NCBI GenBank assembly: GCA_022453515.1 | Contig: JAJNNY010000048.1 | Coordinates: 1 to 64,000 of the forward strand | Source: Astrocystis sublimbata | Lineage: Eukaryota; Ascomycota; Sordariomycetes; Xylariales; Xylariaceae | Length of the DNA: 64,000 nucleotides | Reading direction: 5' to 3' | Program-made: the position numbers and the translations under genes | Part shown: positions 11,122-23,216 of the stretch, one piece after another | How the letters are laid out: the number at the start of each line of letters is the position of its first letter | How positions within the stretch are numbered: the stretch's first letter is position 1 | The notes under the pieces: model-generated | What the model saw: the letters and a program-made list of their open reading frames with translations, nothing else | Database searches by the model: none | What the model was told of the DNA's origin: nothing

Positions 11122-11221
11122 AGCTGTTGCCCGGGTTCGAACCGGGGACTCAGGAAGTTGATGCTGTCTGTTGAGGACCTCTTGTCAAAATCCTGCGTGC
11201 TAACCACTACACTACATCAGC
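11122..11221 (-). tRNA. tRNA-Gln(TTG) with 28-nt intron
   Basis: Folded by hand on the minus strand. The acceptor arms GCTGATG / CAACAGC pair at six of seven positions (A5-A68 mismatch) with discriminator T73. D arm GTGT-AGTGGTTA-GCAC. Anticodon stem CAGGA/TCCTG is perfect, loop begins TTTTGA, so the anticodon is TTG (11188-11186). Variable loop AGTC; T arm CCCGG-TTCGAAC-CCGGG perfect. A canonical intron follows position 37 (11184-11157, 28 nt) and contains a CAA that can pair with the anticodon. The T-rich TTATTTTGTTTT downstream is a Pol III terminator. The D and T arms serve as internal A and B boxes. Confidence 0.88.
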
Positions 11222-12105
11222 CTTAGATGAATCGGCTGGCCGTTGAAATGCACCCTGACTACTTTTTAATATATTGTAGTTTTGTCTGACAATCTACGAG
11301 GCAGGCTAGAATCTGGAGAAACAAGTCACCTGTACTAGGCTCGAATTCATCGGCGGTTTTTCGAAGGTCTGCAAAAGATTTAATACAGTTGTAAACAAAG
11401 ATTCCATAGATGTACACCCGTCGACACAGGGATGCCTGAAGTAGAATCAATCCGTTCCGCTGCTAAATATGCCAGGGGTGGATGAGTAGTTGAGTGTCAC
11501 CTATGTATGCTTTTTCGTTTGTAAATTGCTTGGATGCTGCTACTATTCTTTGTGAATCTGGAAAGCCAGCGTCCGACCTGAAAGGTTCTATGCGAGGCCA
11601 TTTATTTTTATCACGACAAACGCGGGGTGAGTTCGGGTTTATCGTCTATTTCGGCGGGGCCAGATCGACCAGATGCCGACGGAAAAGCGCCGACGGAAAT
11701 GCTCCGGCGGGGTCGAAGGATCCCACCTCGGCGCGAATGGCGACATCTCACGCCTCTGCTCCGATATCGAATGAATGCAGGTACCAAATCAGCCTTAATT
11801 ATTCTTAATGTTTGCATCCACTGTAATCCTTTCTACCTAGTTTAGTCTGATCATCACGTTGCAGTGAGTGAGTCACGGCCGATGAGATAGATCGATACAT
11901 CGCATATCCGAAGCTCCTCCTCCTTGATCCGTCCATCCACCCGTCCTATTCCTATTCCTATATGCCCCTCCACCACACGGCACGCACCCTCCAGCACACC
12001 ATCCGCACCCTTCTTCCCCGGCCAACCACCATTTCGGGAAAAGCAAATCCAAATCGTCTCTCACCAATCCAAACTCCCATCCTCAGCTCGCTCCAAACGC
12101 GCAAA
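11222..12105. other. intergenic and SDR upstream region
   Basis: 884 bp between the tRNA and the SDR start. A GC-rich core lies at 11650-11760 with GCCGACGGAAA repeated twice. From 11962 the SDR frame is already open (see SDR entry and findings). No other gene seen. Confidence 0.4.
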
Positions 12106-13308
12106 ATGTCCTCAGCAGTCTCGAAGCGCCTCGCAGGCAAGACGGTAGTCATCACGGGCGCGTCGTCGGGCATTGGGCGCGCGACGGCGTTCGAGTTCGC
12201 GCGCACGGCCGCGCCCGCCGGCGGCCTCAAGCTCGTCCTCACGGCCCGCCGCGTCGACACCCTGAAGCAGGTCGCCACCGACATCGCCGCCGAGGTCGGC
12301 GAGGACAAGGTCAAGGTCCTGCCGGTGCAGCTCGATGTCAGCAAGCCTGAGGAGGTGAGGGGGTTCGTGGACAAGCTGCCTGAGGACTTCAAGGAGGTCG
12401 ATGTGCTTGTGAATAATGCGTGAGTTGTTCTTTTATTCTCTTGTGGTTTTCTTGCAATTCTGTTGTTGGGTTTTGGTACTGAAGTCTTCATGACTTTCGT
12501 CATTGTTGATCTATCTTCTCCTTGCCATTTGCAGTACATTCCATCATGAATAAAACTGTACAACAACAAATATATATCTATAAGAAGCACATACATCACA
12601 TGGATATTTCCCAACGACAGCCGACTAACTAACACCCAATCCCCAAAACACAGCGGCCTCGTCAAAGGCGTCGCCCGTGCGCCCGAGATCGCCGAGGCCG
12701 ACGTGGCCAGCATGTTCGACACCAACGTGACGGGCCTGATCAACATGACGCAGGCCATCCTGCCCATCTTCCTGCGCCGCCCCAACGGCGGCAGCGGCGA
12801 CATCATCAACATCGGCAGCATCGCCGGCCGCGAGCCCTACGTCGGCGGCAGCATCTACTGCGCCACCAAGGCCGCCGTCCGCAGCTTCAACGAGTCCCTG
12901 CGCAAGGAGCTGGTCGCCTCGCGCGTGCGCGTGCTCGAGGTCGATCCGGGTCAGGTCGAGACGGTAAGTTGTCACTTGATATAAGTGGTCATTGGTTTTA
13001 CCACGGCTTTATGATTAACCACCTGGTTGGTTTGTACTAATTCGATGCATGCAGGAGTTTTCCGTTGTCCGGTTTTACGGTGACAAGGCGAAGGCCGATG
13101 CCGTATATGCGTGAGTTATCTTCGCCTGTGGATGTACTGCGGAAATCCTGCTAATGAAGCTTGTAGTGGTGTTGACCCCTTAACGCCCGATGATATCGCC
13201 GAGGTTGTCGTATTCGTTGCTGGAAGACGAGAGAACGTAGTAGTTGCGGATACCCTCATCTTTCCCAACCACCAAGGCAGTGCCACTGTCATGCACAGGA
13301 AATCATAG
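12106..13308 (+). CDS. short-chain dehydrogenase, YMR226C-like NADP-dependent 3-hydroxy acid / serine dehydrogenase
   Basis: Four exons: 12106-12419, 12654-12963, 13055-13110, 13167-13308; 273 aa. Classical SDR motifs: cofactor loop TGASSGIG (17-24), NNAG split by intron 1, SIAGREPYVGG with the catalytic Ser, YCATK (Y-x3-K), then PGQVETEF. Downstream FSVVRFYGDKAKADAVYAG and PLTPDDIAEVVVFVAGR match the yeast YMR226C family, which oxidises serine, L-allo-threonine and related 3-hydroxy acids with NADP. All introns have GTGAGT/GTAAGT donors. ATG 12106 is chosen because MSS...KRLAGKTVVITG matches family length; an upstream in-frame ATG at 11962 would add 48 aa. Confidence 0.9.
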
Positions 13309-14893
13309 AGCCACGAATGTAGAGTCGTGTTATTTTCAGACATTACATCAGGTACTATACTAATAAGACAATTTGACAATCATCGCACAATATTTACAGT
13401 AATCGCCGAATCAGGCATACGCCTTACCATCTTACCTTTTATTGGATTTGCTCTCTTTTGGATAACTTGGAAAAGTCTACTGTCGAGACGAATTAGCTAG
13501 GTTCACTCGCCATTGCGACCTCGAAATCGGTGGTTGTGGTTCAATTCAGCAGTCAAAGTTTACTCATTCACATGTGTCGGCCCTCGATCCCACACCTCAA
13601 GACGAGACACAAAGATCGAAGACACGGAAGCCAGCATGACACTGCCAACTGCGCTAGCAATAAGCACGAGCAGTATGATAGAAACTCCACAACCGATCAT
13701 CATTGACCCGGTGAGGGCAACTCCGGTGCGGGAGGGTGGCTCGACCCATTGTGAGATAGTTGAATGGATAAACGGTTCTCATCATGATAGGAAAAGATGG
13801 GATGAGGGAAATTGGCTTACCCGTTGTGTATTGTCAGAGTTTGATTGGATTTTCAAGTCACTAAAGATCTGATCGATGGTCAGTTACTTATCCCAACGTC
13901 AAGGTTAAGTTGATGCGATGTAGACAGTAGTCGTTTGATCAGACTAGTTTTTGGTATGGGGTATCTTCATTTTTGTTCAGAAGCAGAACTGAATGATATA
14001 TGTATCATCATATGAAACGACGGGGAGCAACAGGTTGACAAGGAACAATGCTGGCTTACCAAAGAATTGTCGCTTGATAGACGAACGGCATCATCAAGAC
14101 ATCGCTATCTATGGCAAATCACTGTCATCATGGTCAGCTGGTGTTTCCAGGCGTTGGCTGTAGCAAGACGCTGATGGGATGAAAGCTTCAGATGGTAGTG
14201 CATGTTTGTTCGGTTCGCTCAGGTAATCGCGAGAACAGTGGTAGAGAATTCATCAATAGCGATGGGATGGTAGGATGGGGCAGAGTGATGGGTGAGAGAT
14301 GCCTTACCAGTACTACACAATTGTCGAAAAGTTCGCAAACCTCGCAAAAGCTCGGTCCAGAGCTACGAGTCCTCACCGACTGATTCACTGAATCGAACAA
14401 TCAGACGTGGGCCACTGCCACAGCCTTAGACTGGTGTTCTCAAGGCGCTGAGGACTCGACGCGTGAACATGGTTGGGGGCGGAAGCAAGATAGGCGAGGA
14501 AGTTGAAGGACGAAGAAGCAAATTTCAGATGGATGAAATTTAAGGGAAGAGGCTGGGCCCGCGAGATGGATCTGGTTAGGTGGTGGAGCTCTGCTAGCCA
14601 CGGGCTGCTCCTGCCCAGTCGCTGCAGGCCAGCGGGGCAATCGATAAGACAGCTTGGGCTAGGTGGGTGGGCTCCGATAGGTACAAGCTACCTCCGACAG
14701 CATCGTTAGAGCTTGGAATATTTGGTGATGCAACAATTCTCTACTGTCGACCGAAGCGCATACATACATTTACGAGGCCAAGCGAACCTAACAAAGTTTC
14801 AGTAACAAGAAAATACCGAAACCCCTTGGTTGCACATACGAATTCCATTGCCATCAAGTCTTTGCGCCAAATCATCCCAGAATTCAGGCCGTA
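13309..14893 (-). other. intergenic; possible spliced minus-strand transcript, uncertain
   Basis: On the minus strand three good donor-like sites (GTAAGG at about 14307, GTAAGC at about 14060 and about 13822) are each preceded by the word GACAAT, and an AACTGACCATCGATCAG acceptor-like site lies near 13870. Joining 14400-14308, 13868-13821 and a last piece from about 13770 stays in frame but gives no recognisable protein. A different frame of the last piece encodes a strongly hydrophobic segment (13703-13560, 47 aa from MMIGCGVSIILLVLIAS). Could be a small membrane-protein gene, a non-coding RNA or chance. Confidence 0.25.
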
Positions 14894-15817
14894 ATGGCTG
14901 ATCGGAGGAGGATCAATGGCCCTGTTGGCGCAACTGTGCCTCCAGTCTACGACAGCCCACCTCCACCAAAAACCAACACAGAAAAGGACGAGGAATCCGT
15001 GCGCAAGATATGTACGTAGCCAGAAAACGGCAACACCAAAATACTGTTACTCACAATCTTTGCAGTTCTACAGACAGGCGTCACCCCGTCCGCTTCAGGA
15101 TCAGCCTACCTCGAGCTCGTGAACCCCGATTCGACCGGCCCAAGCAACACAAGCCTCAAGTTGAGCTGCACCGTTCACGGCCCGCGAGCACTCCCACGAT
15201 CTGCGCCCTTCTCTCCACACATAATCCTAACAACCCACGTCAAATATGCGCCCTTTGCGACGAAACAACGGCGCGGCTACCTGCGGGACTCGAGCGAGAG
15301 GGACCTGGGCGTGCACCTGGAGACCGCACTACGAGGAGCCATAATCGCAGACCGGTGGCCTAAGAGCGGTGTCGACATTATCGTCACAATAGTTGAGGGC
15401 GACCAAGATCGACATGCGCCTGAAAGCCAGCGCGACGACAGCTGGGATACCATGAACGTGCTGAGCGGCTGCATCACCGTGGCCTCGGCCGCCATTGCGG
15501 ATGCTGGGATTGACTGCGTCGATACCGTGGCTGGAGGCGTTGCGGCGTTGGTCGCCAAAGACGCTACGAGCCGGCCGTCTGTCGTCATCGACCCTGCCAT
15601 TGCCGACTACCATAAGATCTACGCTGCTTGTTGCGTTGCATACCTTCCAACACGAGACGAGGTCACGAATATCTGGTTCAAGGGCCAGTTGCCTGGCGCC
15701 GATATGATGCTTTACAATAACTTGATCGAGAGATCTTTGGTCGCCTGTCGTATTGCCAATAAGGTCGTCGTCACAACGTTGAAGAAAACTATTAAGCCTG
15801 AGGAAGAGGTCTCGTGA
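14894..15817 (+). CDS. mtr3: exosome complex component MTR3 (RNase PH fold)
   Basis: Two exons, 14894-15011 and 15066-15817; 289 aa. Donor GTACGT, acceptor TTTGCAG; the join reads RKI-FLQTGVTPSASGSAYL. The N-terminus MADRRRINGP...PPVYD, the block SLKLSCTVHGPRALPRSAPF, then LRDSSERDLGVHLETALRGA and the central SGCITVASAAIADAGIDCVD identify the Mtr3 subunit of the exosome ring. Eukaryotic Mtr3 is a non-catalytic PH-like subunit of the six-member ring that channels RNA to Rrp44/Rrp6; that role is inferred here. Length fits. Confidence 0.9.
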
Positions 15818-16970
15818 TCATACCAGTTTCAATAAAGAACCAATCTAAACGCTTGGGCATTATTAAAGGCCCATCCATCATCAATTGGTGGACTCAACGG
15901 CCTTTCAAGATAGACTCCCGCGGGAGACAGGCCAGCCCTCAGTAGCCTTAAGTGTTGAAGACAGTGTACGCTTAACGTGTTGGGCGACGAGACATATTTC
16001 ACTGGGCAGCAGATTCACCCAAGCTAAGTGATGATGATATCCTATTCAACCGAGCGGAGCCAAGGAATGGGCTACACGGGTTGAAGAGTCAGGCACTGGC
16101 AGCTTGAGAGTTTGGCAGTGAAATCCCACCAGAACTAGACGCGAGTCAGGCAGTATGGCCACCAGCCGTGAGCTGGACACGGCATTGGAAGATAAACAAG
16201 CTGTGTGCAGCAATAGTTGTTATCACTCGACTGTAGATACCTGAGATTAGAGTGCTAAGATACCTTGACATGTAGCTGACGAGGATGACCACAAACGTAA
16301 TACATCTTGTCAAATGATACACTGATCAGGGCAATATGTCCAGCTACTGTCGCCAGCTGTGCATTGACATGATAGTATTCGTGAATTGAGTTTTGTTAAG
16401 ATATAGTTTGAGCATCAATCGAGTATCCAGCGTGAGGCGAAGGTAGTGGTGAATAACGAGAACTGATTCTTCCTGTTGACTATTGCTCGGGGATGCTCAA
16501 AACTCATGAAACTAGGTGTCACGGGCCCGTCTCTATTGGGCATAATTGTCACGAGTTCGCGGGTGACGTACACCAGCTGAGCAGAGCACTACTACATAAT
16601 GTACATGTATCAGTGCTGGTTTGGTTACGTACTGAAGTCACTGACTTGACCTTATGAACCTTGATCTTTGTTGTAAAGCAGATGGGGTCTCTACCTCTGA
16701 GGCTTGCTTTAAGGAGTTAGTTGAGATAGTTCTGCGCTCCTCCCCTTGCGACACTTGAAACGATTCCTTTCCGCAGGTACGTCTCTAACTGAACACTAAC
16801 TCAGCTATCTATGTAAAATATATTCTAACCACCAGATTATATACCAAAATAAAACCTACTTCAAACATACTCCTAAGTACAATACTTAACCAAAGGCACT
16901 GGTTACTCAGGCGTACTCCAAATACCTAATACCTTCCACCGCTACTCCTTCAGTCTATCAAAATCAACTA
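15818..16970. other. intergenic, 1.15 kb
   Basis: Convergent spacer between MTR3 and the kinase-like gene. No coding sequence, repeats or RNA fold recognised. AT content rises toward 16800-16950. Confidence 0.4.
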
Positions 16971-18053
16971 TCAAACTTCCAAAAACTCGCGTATCTTCCT
17001 GACCGCCCCCAAATCCCCCTCCACAGTCCCACTCAACTCCCGACTCACCCAGCCATTGGTCCACCCACCCCCAAAGTCGACGATGACAACATCATCCGTA
17101 TCGCGGTGGATCAAGACATTGTCAGCCTTGCCATCACCCCACGTAACGCCGATCTGGTGTAACGAATAGACGGTCTCTTGGATTTGCGCCGCCCACTTCT
17201 CCCTGCGCGCCTTGGCAATCGAAGAAACCGACTCGATGTTGCGCAGCGTCGATAGCTCGCGACGCGCACAGGGGACGTATTCCGTTAGTAATCCGATGAT
17301 CCTCCCGTCGTTGGCAGCTTCGATCAGGCCGAGGAGCTTGGGCACGCGAAGGGCGGCTGGCTGAGAGGTGGAAGTGGAGGTGGAGTTGCTGGTACTGATG
17401 GTCAGAAGACAAGACAGCTCTCTTTGCAAGGCGTCGGCGCGCAGCTCGTCGCCGACTTTGCAACACATCTCTCGCCCCCCTGCCGAGACGCGGGCGATGT
17501 ACCCGTCGCCTAGCAGCTTCTCGAGGACGTGGATGTCTTTAGCTGAGAACTTAGGTAGGACTAGGTCGTTATTGGCGGGAAGCTCGCATTTGAGATCGAA
17601 ATCCCCATATGCCATGGTGTCCTCATGCGTTGCGGGATCCTCGTCGCACTTGGAGATCAAGACTGCCGTATTAGTGTCCACGTCCGTGCGGAAATAGAAT
17701 GTATATTCTTTCGGGGATATGAGAGAATGGAGATCCGCTGGGGTGGAGGAGGCATCCGGGGCTGGAGGCGGGGCGAGCCGATCGAACAATGACCTCCCGG
17801 CTAGGACGATGGCGTCCAGAATCTGGTCGGATAATATCTCTTCCTCCTCGTACTCCTCGTTGTCCACTGCCGCATTGTATTTCTCGATCAAAGCATCTTG
17901 TATCGTGTCGCCTGTGGGAGAAGGGTCCAGGTCCACCACCATCCGTGCGTCGTTCCAACGAATTGCTAAGGCCACGCGGTCTCCGCAACCACTGGATATG
18001 CTCTCGAGGTGGTGACCGCTCATCATTTTCCTGACTCTTTTAAGAAAGCCCAA
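16971..18053 (-). CDS. protein kinase-like / APH-like domain protein, fungal
   Basis: Single exon, 360 aa. The C-terminal third holds a kinase-like catalytic segment: VTWGDGKADNVLI (303-315; Asp307 and Asn312 stand where HxDxxxxN residues fall), VIVDFGGGW (Asp326 of the DFG) and an N-lobe Lys in EMCCKV (Lys199) after a degenerate Gly loop (LGDGYIARVSAGG). The HRD is replaced by WGD, as in many fungal Pkinase-fold/APH-like proteins. The first ~165 aa are a conserved-looking but unassigned N-terminal domain with an acidic patch (NEEYEEEE). No signal peptide or membrane span. Such genes form expanded families in filamentous ascomycetes; function unknown. Kinase activity is possible, since the main catalytic residues are kept. 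Confidence 0.7.
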   Translation of the reverse strand: MGFLKRVRKMMSGHHLESISSGCGDRVALAIRWNDARMVVDLDPSPTGDTIQDALIEKYNAAVDNEEYEEEEILSDQILDAIVLAGRSLFDRLAPPPAPDASSTPADLHSLISPKEYTFYFRTDVDTNTAVLISKCDEDPATHEDTMAYGDFDLKCELPANNDLVLPKFSAKDIHVLEKLLGDGYIARVSAGGREMCCKVGDELRADALQRELSCLLTISTSNSTSTSTSQPAALRVPKLLGLIEAANDGRIIGLLTEYVPCARRELSTLRNIESVSSIAKARREKWAAQIQETVYSLHQIGVTWGDGKADNVLIHRDTDDVVIVDFGGGWTNGWVSRELSGTVEGDLGAVRKIREFLEV

Positions 18054-19865
18054 AATTAGTTTTTCTCAAAAAGCCTGGAATAATATTTGTTTAGAAGGAA
18101 AGAACTAATATCTTACTGTGGTGTTAATATGAGAACCGCTAAAAGCTCCACTACAAGGTCTGTCGTTAGTCTTGTTATGAGACTCCAGTTACTGTAACAC
18201 TTTTTATTATTACTATTTCATCGATGATTCCTCAATCACTTGACTGAGAACTGACTGAGCTGAACCCGAGCAAAAGCAGCAATTGTAAAAACCAGATCTG
18301 TCATGTTATAAAAAGGGAGGAAAATATAATAGAACCCGAAGGACGTTTGCTACATAGAGCTACACGACTGCGGGTATTTTCATGGTTTCACGATCCCATC
18401 ACCATCACAATCGCCACAAGCATAACCGTCACTGCTTCTTTTGCCGCCTTTGCAAGTCCTGCATGGCTCGGGGGTTTCCTTCCGTGAAATACGGGGATGC
18501 ATATTCCGAGCGCCTGAGGTGTTTCCCTGACGTTGCCTGACTCTAATGAGCATTTGACCAGCAGGAACAACACTGGGAATATTTACTGTTGGGTGTTATT
18601 GCTTGAACTTGGATTGAGCACCGACGCGATATTCATGTCGTGGGAATTGATTGTGTCAGGTGTTGATTCTGTCGCCGGTGGCATCTTTGCTTGGACTTGG
18701 ACTTGTTCCGCCAGGTACTAATTGTATTACGAGATGAATAGATCTGCCAAGACGTAGTCTGGGTGTGCTGGACTTTAGAGTCTAGACTAAGGATGATGCA
18801 CCTAATTGAGGCCTAAGTGGATCTGACGATCTACCACGTAATTATAGATATTTGAGGAATTGAATTGATCTATCTGTGTTGATTCTCGTACTTCAAGAGA
18901 GAGGATATAGAAGGGAATAATTTAATGAACTGACCGCCCCGTGAGGGGTCTATGTATATCTTCAGAAGATATCTATCTATATGTAGTATAACCCGAACTG
19001 TACGGTTTGTATCACCTCGCCCTCCCCCCCTCTCTCTTCGATGCAGTCAGTGGTTGGCTCCATGTGGTTTGTACCTCCCCAGATACAGTGACGCGTCTCA
19101 GTCTCCCTTGTGTGACATCTAGGGCCTCCTACTTTTATCGAGGTGATAATGAAGAATTCCCTTCTGCCTGTTTTGTTTGGAATTGGAAAGTCCATCTTGA
19201 CCCAGTCGGCAGGTGCAGGTCACTGCATACCTGCCACTTCCAGTACATACAAGCTCGACCACATCGATCTCTCCCCGTGCAGGTGTGGATAAGGTACGAG
19301 TAACTTGCCCGATTGATGCCCCCACTTATTGCACCCCAGCACCTGCCTCGGCAACCTGCCGCGAGCAAGGTTCCAGTCGGGCAGTATCCACCTGGGGGGC
19401 AGCTAGGGAGGTGCCTCTTGATTACTTCGATGTAGGTAGTTCGCGTGCCTAAGCAGCAAGTAGACAGCTCTGACGCAATGTCAACAATGCGGCGGGTTTG
19501 ACAACTCACATGCTCAATATAATAAATACCATCTGCATCGCAATTGGACTAGTCCTCCTTTCCAGCTGCAGTGAGCCACGATTCACGAATATGCCCCTCG
19601 CAGCCCAACACTGCTACCGCTACCACCTACATCACCTGGGCTATATAGAGAGAGTTTCACATCTCCGCTGCTTCCGCGCCCGTAATCCGCATCCGTCTCG
19701 GGCCGCTTTCACATGATCCGTCACCAAGAACCTTGAACCCGAGGGGCCTCACTAACCTGCCACCCTTTTCCCCCCCGTCCCCGTGCTACCTACCTACCGT
19801 ATCCGCGAGACACGGAACACGAGACACGAGACACCACATCCGAGAAAAGGCCGTCAGCCCAGAGC
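18054..19865. other. intergenic, 1.8 kb divergent
   Basis: Upstream of both the kinase-like gene (-) and the Asi-like gene (+). It contains a perfect palindrome ATATCTTCAGAAGATAT near 18955-18971 and a GACCGCCCCGTGAGGGGTC hairpin at about 18932-18950. No gene recognised. Confidence 0.4.
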
Positions 19866-22833
19866 ATGGCCGCGCCGGGTGCCGCCCTCGCACCCGTATC
19901 CACCGCTGCCGCCGCCGCCGCATTCTACAACGCCACCGCCTGGGGCAACTTCACGGCCTCATGGACGCGGTACGCGCCCTCCATCGAAGACCTGCTCCTC
20001 GCTGGTCCTAGGATGCTCACACGCATCGGCTCCATAATATCCTTCCCCGACGCCGTAGACAGCTTCGGCCAGCGCGTTATCCCCGATCCCACCGGCTCCG
20101 ATTACTTCGTCACCGTCACTGCCACCGCCACCGAGATGGCCGCCGATGTGTCCGAGGCAGTCATCAACACTGCCAACGTTCTCGAAGATGACCAGGACCC
20201 CGCAGCCCTCGTCTCGAGATTCACAGTCGAAGGCAGTGCCAAGGGCTTGGGGAGCGTCTTCAGCTATGCCACGAGCAAGTGGGCACTTTGCTGCATCGCC
20301 ATGGTTCGTGCCCCCCTCTCCCTGTCCTATTACACTGGCTGACGAAAAGTGGTGGTGGTAGGCTATCCTCCTGAATCGCACCCACATATTCGCCGCATCG
20401 AGACGACGACTTCGCTTGACATGGCCTGTCCGCCTGCTCATCCGCATCGGGCCTATCCTCCTTTTCATGTTCCAGGCCCGCAGGCTGCTCCAGGCCATCC
20501 AATGCCAGACCTCCCCCAACTTTGCCGAGATGCGATGGGGCAATTCGAGCAAGTTATCCGAGTTGATGTTCGCCGAACCGAGTGCATATCTACATTGGCT
20601 CAGCTCGACTTTGCTGTTCGGTGCTAGCGACTACGATAGCTGCCGTGCCATTGATATGATACCCGAGACCAACCAGGACTTCTCTAATGAATTGCGTGGC
20701 TCGCTTTCGCAGCTCTGGCCGCTGTTTAAAACCCTCTGCTACAGCCACTTCGTGGAAACAGTGTCGTGCGGCGTACAGGGGCGCCCGGTAGCCGTCGAGA
20801 CGGGCATGACGTTGTTTGAGCACTCGCTGGCCTTTGCCGAGGCCGATGCTGCCATTAGCAATCAACTTGGCTGGGGGCTGTTTTCAAGCGGAAGCTCGTC
20901 AAACGTCACTTTCACACAAGCCTCTGGCGCTAACATCGCTATATCACGGGGCATGATCATGAAGAGGGTCAACACTCCGCCTGAAGTATTGCTCATTGGT
21001 TTCCTCTCCTCCATGAGCCATATCACAAGTCACGCTCTGGGGCTTTTTGGCCTTCAAAATAAATACAGGTTGTTCAGCACGGGTTTCTGGGCTCTATGTT
21101 TCATGGGAAGCCTCCTTGTTGAGGCTTTCAACTTCTCCCTGGACGATCGCTCTCACATGGGCCTCTTCCGATTCCCGACCGTCTGTATCATCGGCTTCGT
21201 GCCTCATCTCATGGTCTTCGCAGGCATCCTCATGTGCGCCTCGATCTATCTCTTCGCCATGACCCTGGCCGCTCTGGAGCCGCCCGAATCGGCATACGAC
21301 GACGGCCCACTTACATTCCGGGAACGTATCAGACGCGCGCACGACAACATGCAAGCAAACATCTCACTTGCCGACATCCGTATCTCGCGCTCCATGGACT
21401 TCTATACAGCGCTGCTGCGCACCGGCTTCGGAGTTATAACGATGGCCAGTGAAGCAGTCTACCTCAACGAAGATCGCAGCGTCAATAACAAGGACAGAAC
21501 GTGGCTGGAAGAAGAGCGGTATCGCGAAATCGAAGCTCTCCGCATGCAGTGGGCGGGGACAGGGGTCGCAGGCGACTCACGCTATGACTCGGTCGGCACG
21601 ATAGGACTGGTACCCATCAAGGAGGGCCAGGCGGGTGCCTCGAGCGGATACGCCAGAGAGCGCGCGGCACAGCAAGTGCCCAAGTCGCGCACGGGTGACC
21701 GCAGATCGAGGGATGGCGTGGGGGCGGCTGAGCGCAGCTCGAGGTGGGTCCTGGCGCTCGAATTCCTCATGAGCATTAACCGGCTCATGCTGAAATGGCT
21801 GGCCTTGATCATGCTTAAGGGCCTGGCGCGCATCGGGGTCACACGACAACCTTGGCTATTAGTGTACTTGTCGCAGTGGCCGGCAAGGAACAATAATAAG
21901 AAAAAAGAAGAGAAGGAGAAGAATGCTAGCAAACCGAGTAAGACGAGGTATCGTTTTGGTAAGAACGGACGTGGTATGCTGCTCTTGAACGACGAGACGG
22001 CAGACGTCGAGGCTGAGGTGCGCAAGAGGCTGAGGAGATCGTCCGACGCGGCTAGTATACCGGAGGAGGAGCTAGACTCGAGACTCTACGACGCGTGGAA
22101 ATATGGCGAGCTCTGGGGTGGCATGGATACCAGTGGGGACTGGAAGCCTAGTGAAGGGGCGGAGGATGATGATTGGGATGCTACGAGCGTCATTACCTCT
22201 TTCACAGAAGACGAGGAAAGGAGAGATGAGGAATGGGAAGACGACGATGATGATCATAACGCCAATGATGCAAGAGATGATGAAGATGATGATGGAGAAG
22301 CAGACGGCCAGCGAACTCCGACGCAGAGATCCTTCGCCACCCCCTTCTCCCGCGAACCAACGCCCTCCGACACCCTCATCGGCATGCCGGATCTCGCGCG
22401 TCTCCTGCACCCGCGAAGCCCCGAAGAAAGACAGGAAGCACGCACCCTCGCCGCCCATCTCGATAGCGATCGCATCGTCACACGCTCGCAGTACGCACGC
22501 TTGCAGCTCCGCCAGCGGGCTAGGCTGCTCATGCCGCGTGGGTCTAGCTCTGGCTCGAGGGGCGGGAACGAACGCATGAGCGACGAGGAAGAGGCCGAGG
22601 TGCTGGAGCAGTTGATCCTTTCTCGAAGGAGGGAGGAGCAAGCAGAGGAGAAGGAAGCAGATGGTCCGCTGTGTGTCGTCTGTCAGACGGCGCCGAGGAA
22701 GATCATCGTCTGGCCGTGCAGATGCCTCAGTCTGTGCGATGAGTGCAGGGTCAGTCTGGCGATGAATAATTTCGACAAGTGCGTTTGTTGTCGGCGGGAG
22801 GTTGTGAGCTTTTCGAGGATTTACGTGCCTTGA
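19866..22833 (+). CDS. Asi1/Asi3-like membrane RING E3 ubiquitin ligase
   Basis: Two exons, 19866-20303 and 20362-22833, 969 aa. The 58-bp intron has a weak donor GTTCGT but a good branch (GGCTGAC) and TAG acceptor, and the join is in frame. The C-terminus holds a RING of Asi type: CVVCQTAPRKIIVWPCRC, LCDECRVSLAMNN and CVCCRREVVSFSRIYVP. In S. cerevisiae Asi1/Asi3 are inner-nuclear-membrane ligases that degrade mislocalised membrane proteins and latent Stp1/Stp2 factors. Several hydrophobic spans lie in the middle (WPVRLLIRIGPILLFMF, TGFWALCFMGSLLVEAFNF, VCIIGFVPHLMVFAGILMCA, RLMLKWLALIMLKGLARIG). An acidic low-complexity region (EWEDDDDDHNANDARDDEDD) precedes the RING. Ligase identity is strong; nuclear location is inferred from yeast. 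Confidence 0.87.
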
Positions 22834-23172
22834 TTAAAGGGGGATAGTGGGGGTGGGGCGATAGTGGGGGGATAGGGCCATACATAGGTACCCAAGGTAC
22901 CTAAGCTTTGGGCTTGGGCTGGCGAGGCTGGGGCCTTGGGCCTTGGTCGTAGGGCTGTGGAGGGCCCAATGGTATGGGTGTGCAGACGGAGGTGAAGGGA
23001 AGGGAGGGGTTCATTCCGCTGCATATTCTCGGTTTGCTTTCCCCTCGGCATGATGTCAGGTACCCGCTTGGGCCACGCGTCTTGCTATTACGAGGTGCCT
23101 ACTCTGACTACGAAGTACCTAAGTAGGTACCCATCTTCTTCGTTCGTTTTTATTGACATGGGGAGCCAGGCG

Positions 23173-23216
23173 TTAGGTTCGGTTAGGTTAGGATCGTTAG
23201 GTCAGGTTACGTTAGG
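23173..23216 (+). repeat. degenerate TTAGG-type repeat tract
   Basis: About seven spaced GTTAGG or close variants (GTTAGGTTCGGTTAGGTTAG followed by GATCGTTAGG). This resembles fungal telomere sequence (TTAGGG) but is irregular and short. Confidence 0.5.

Noticed and set aside
18954..18972. Palindrome ATATCTTCAGAAGATAT as an operator
   Set aside because: Isolated, AT-rich, far from both start codons; no partner sites.
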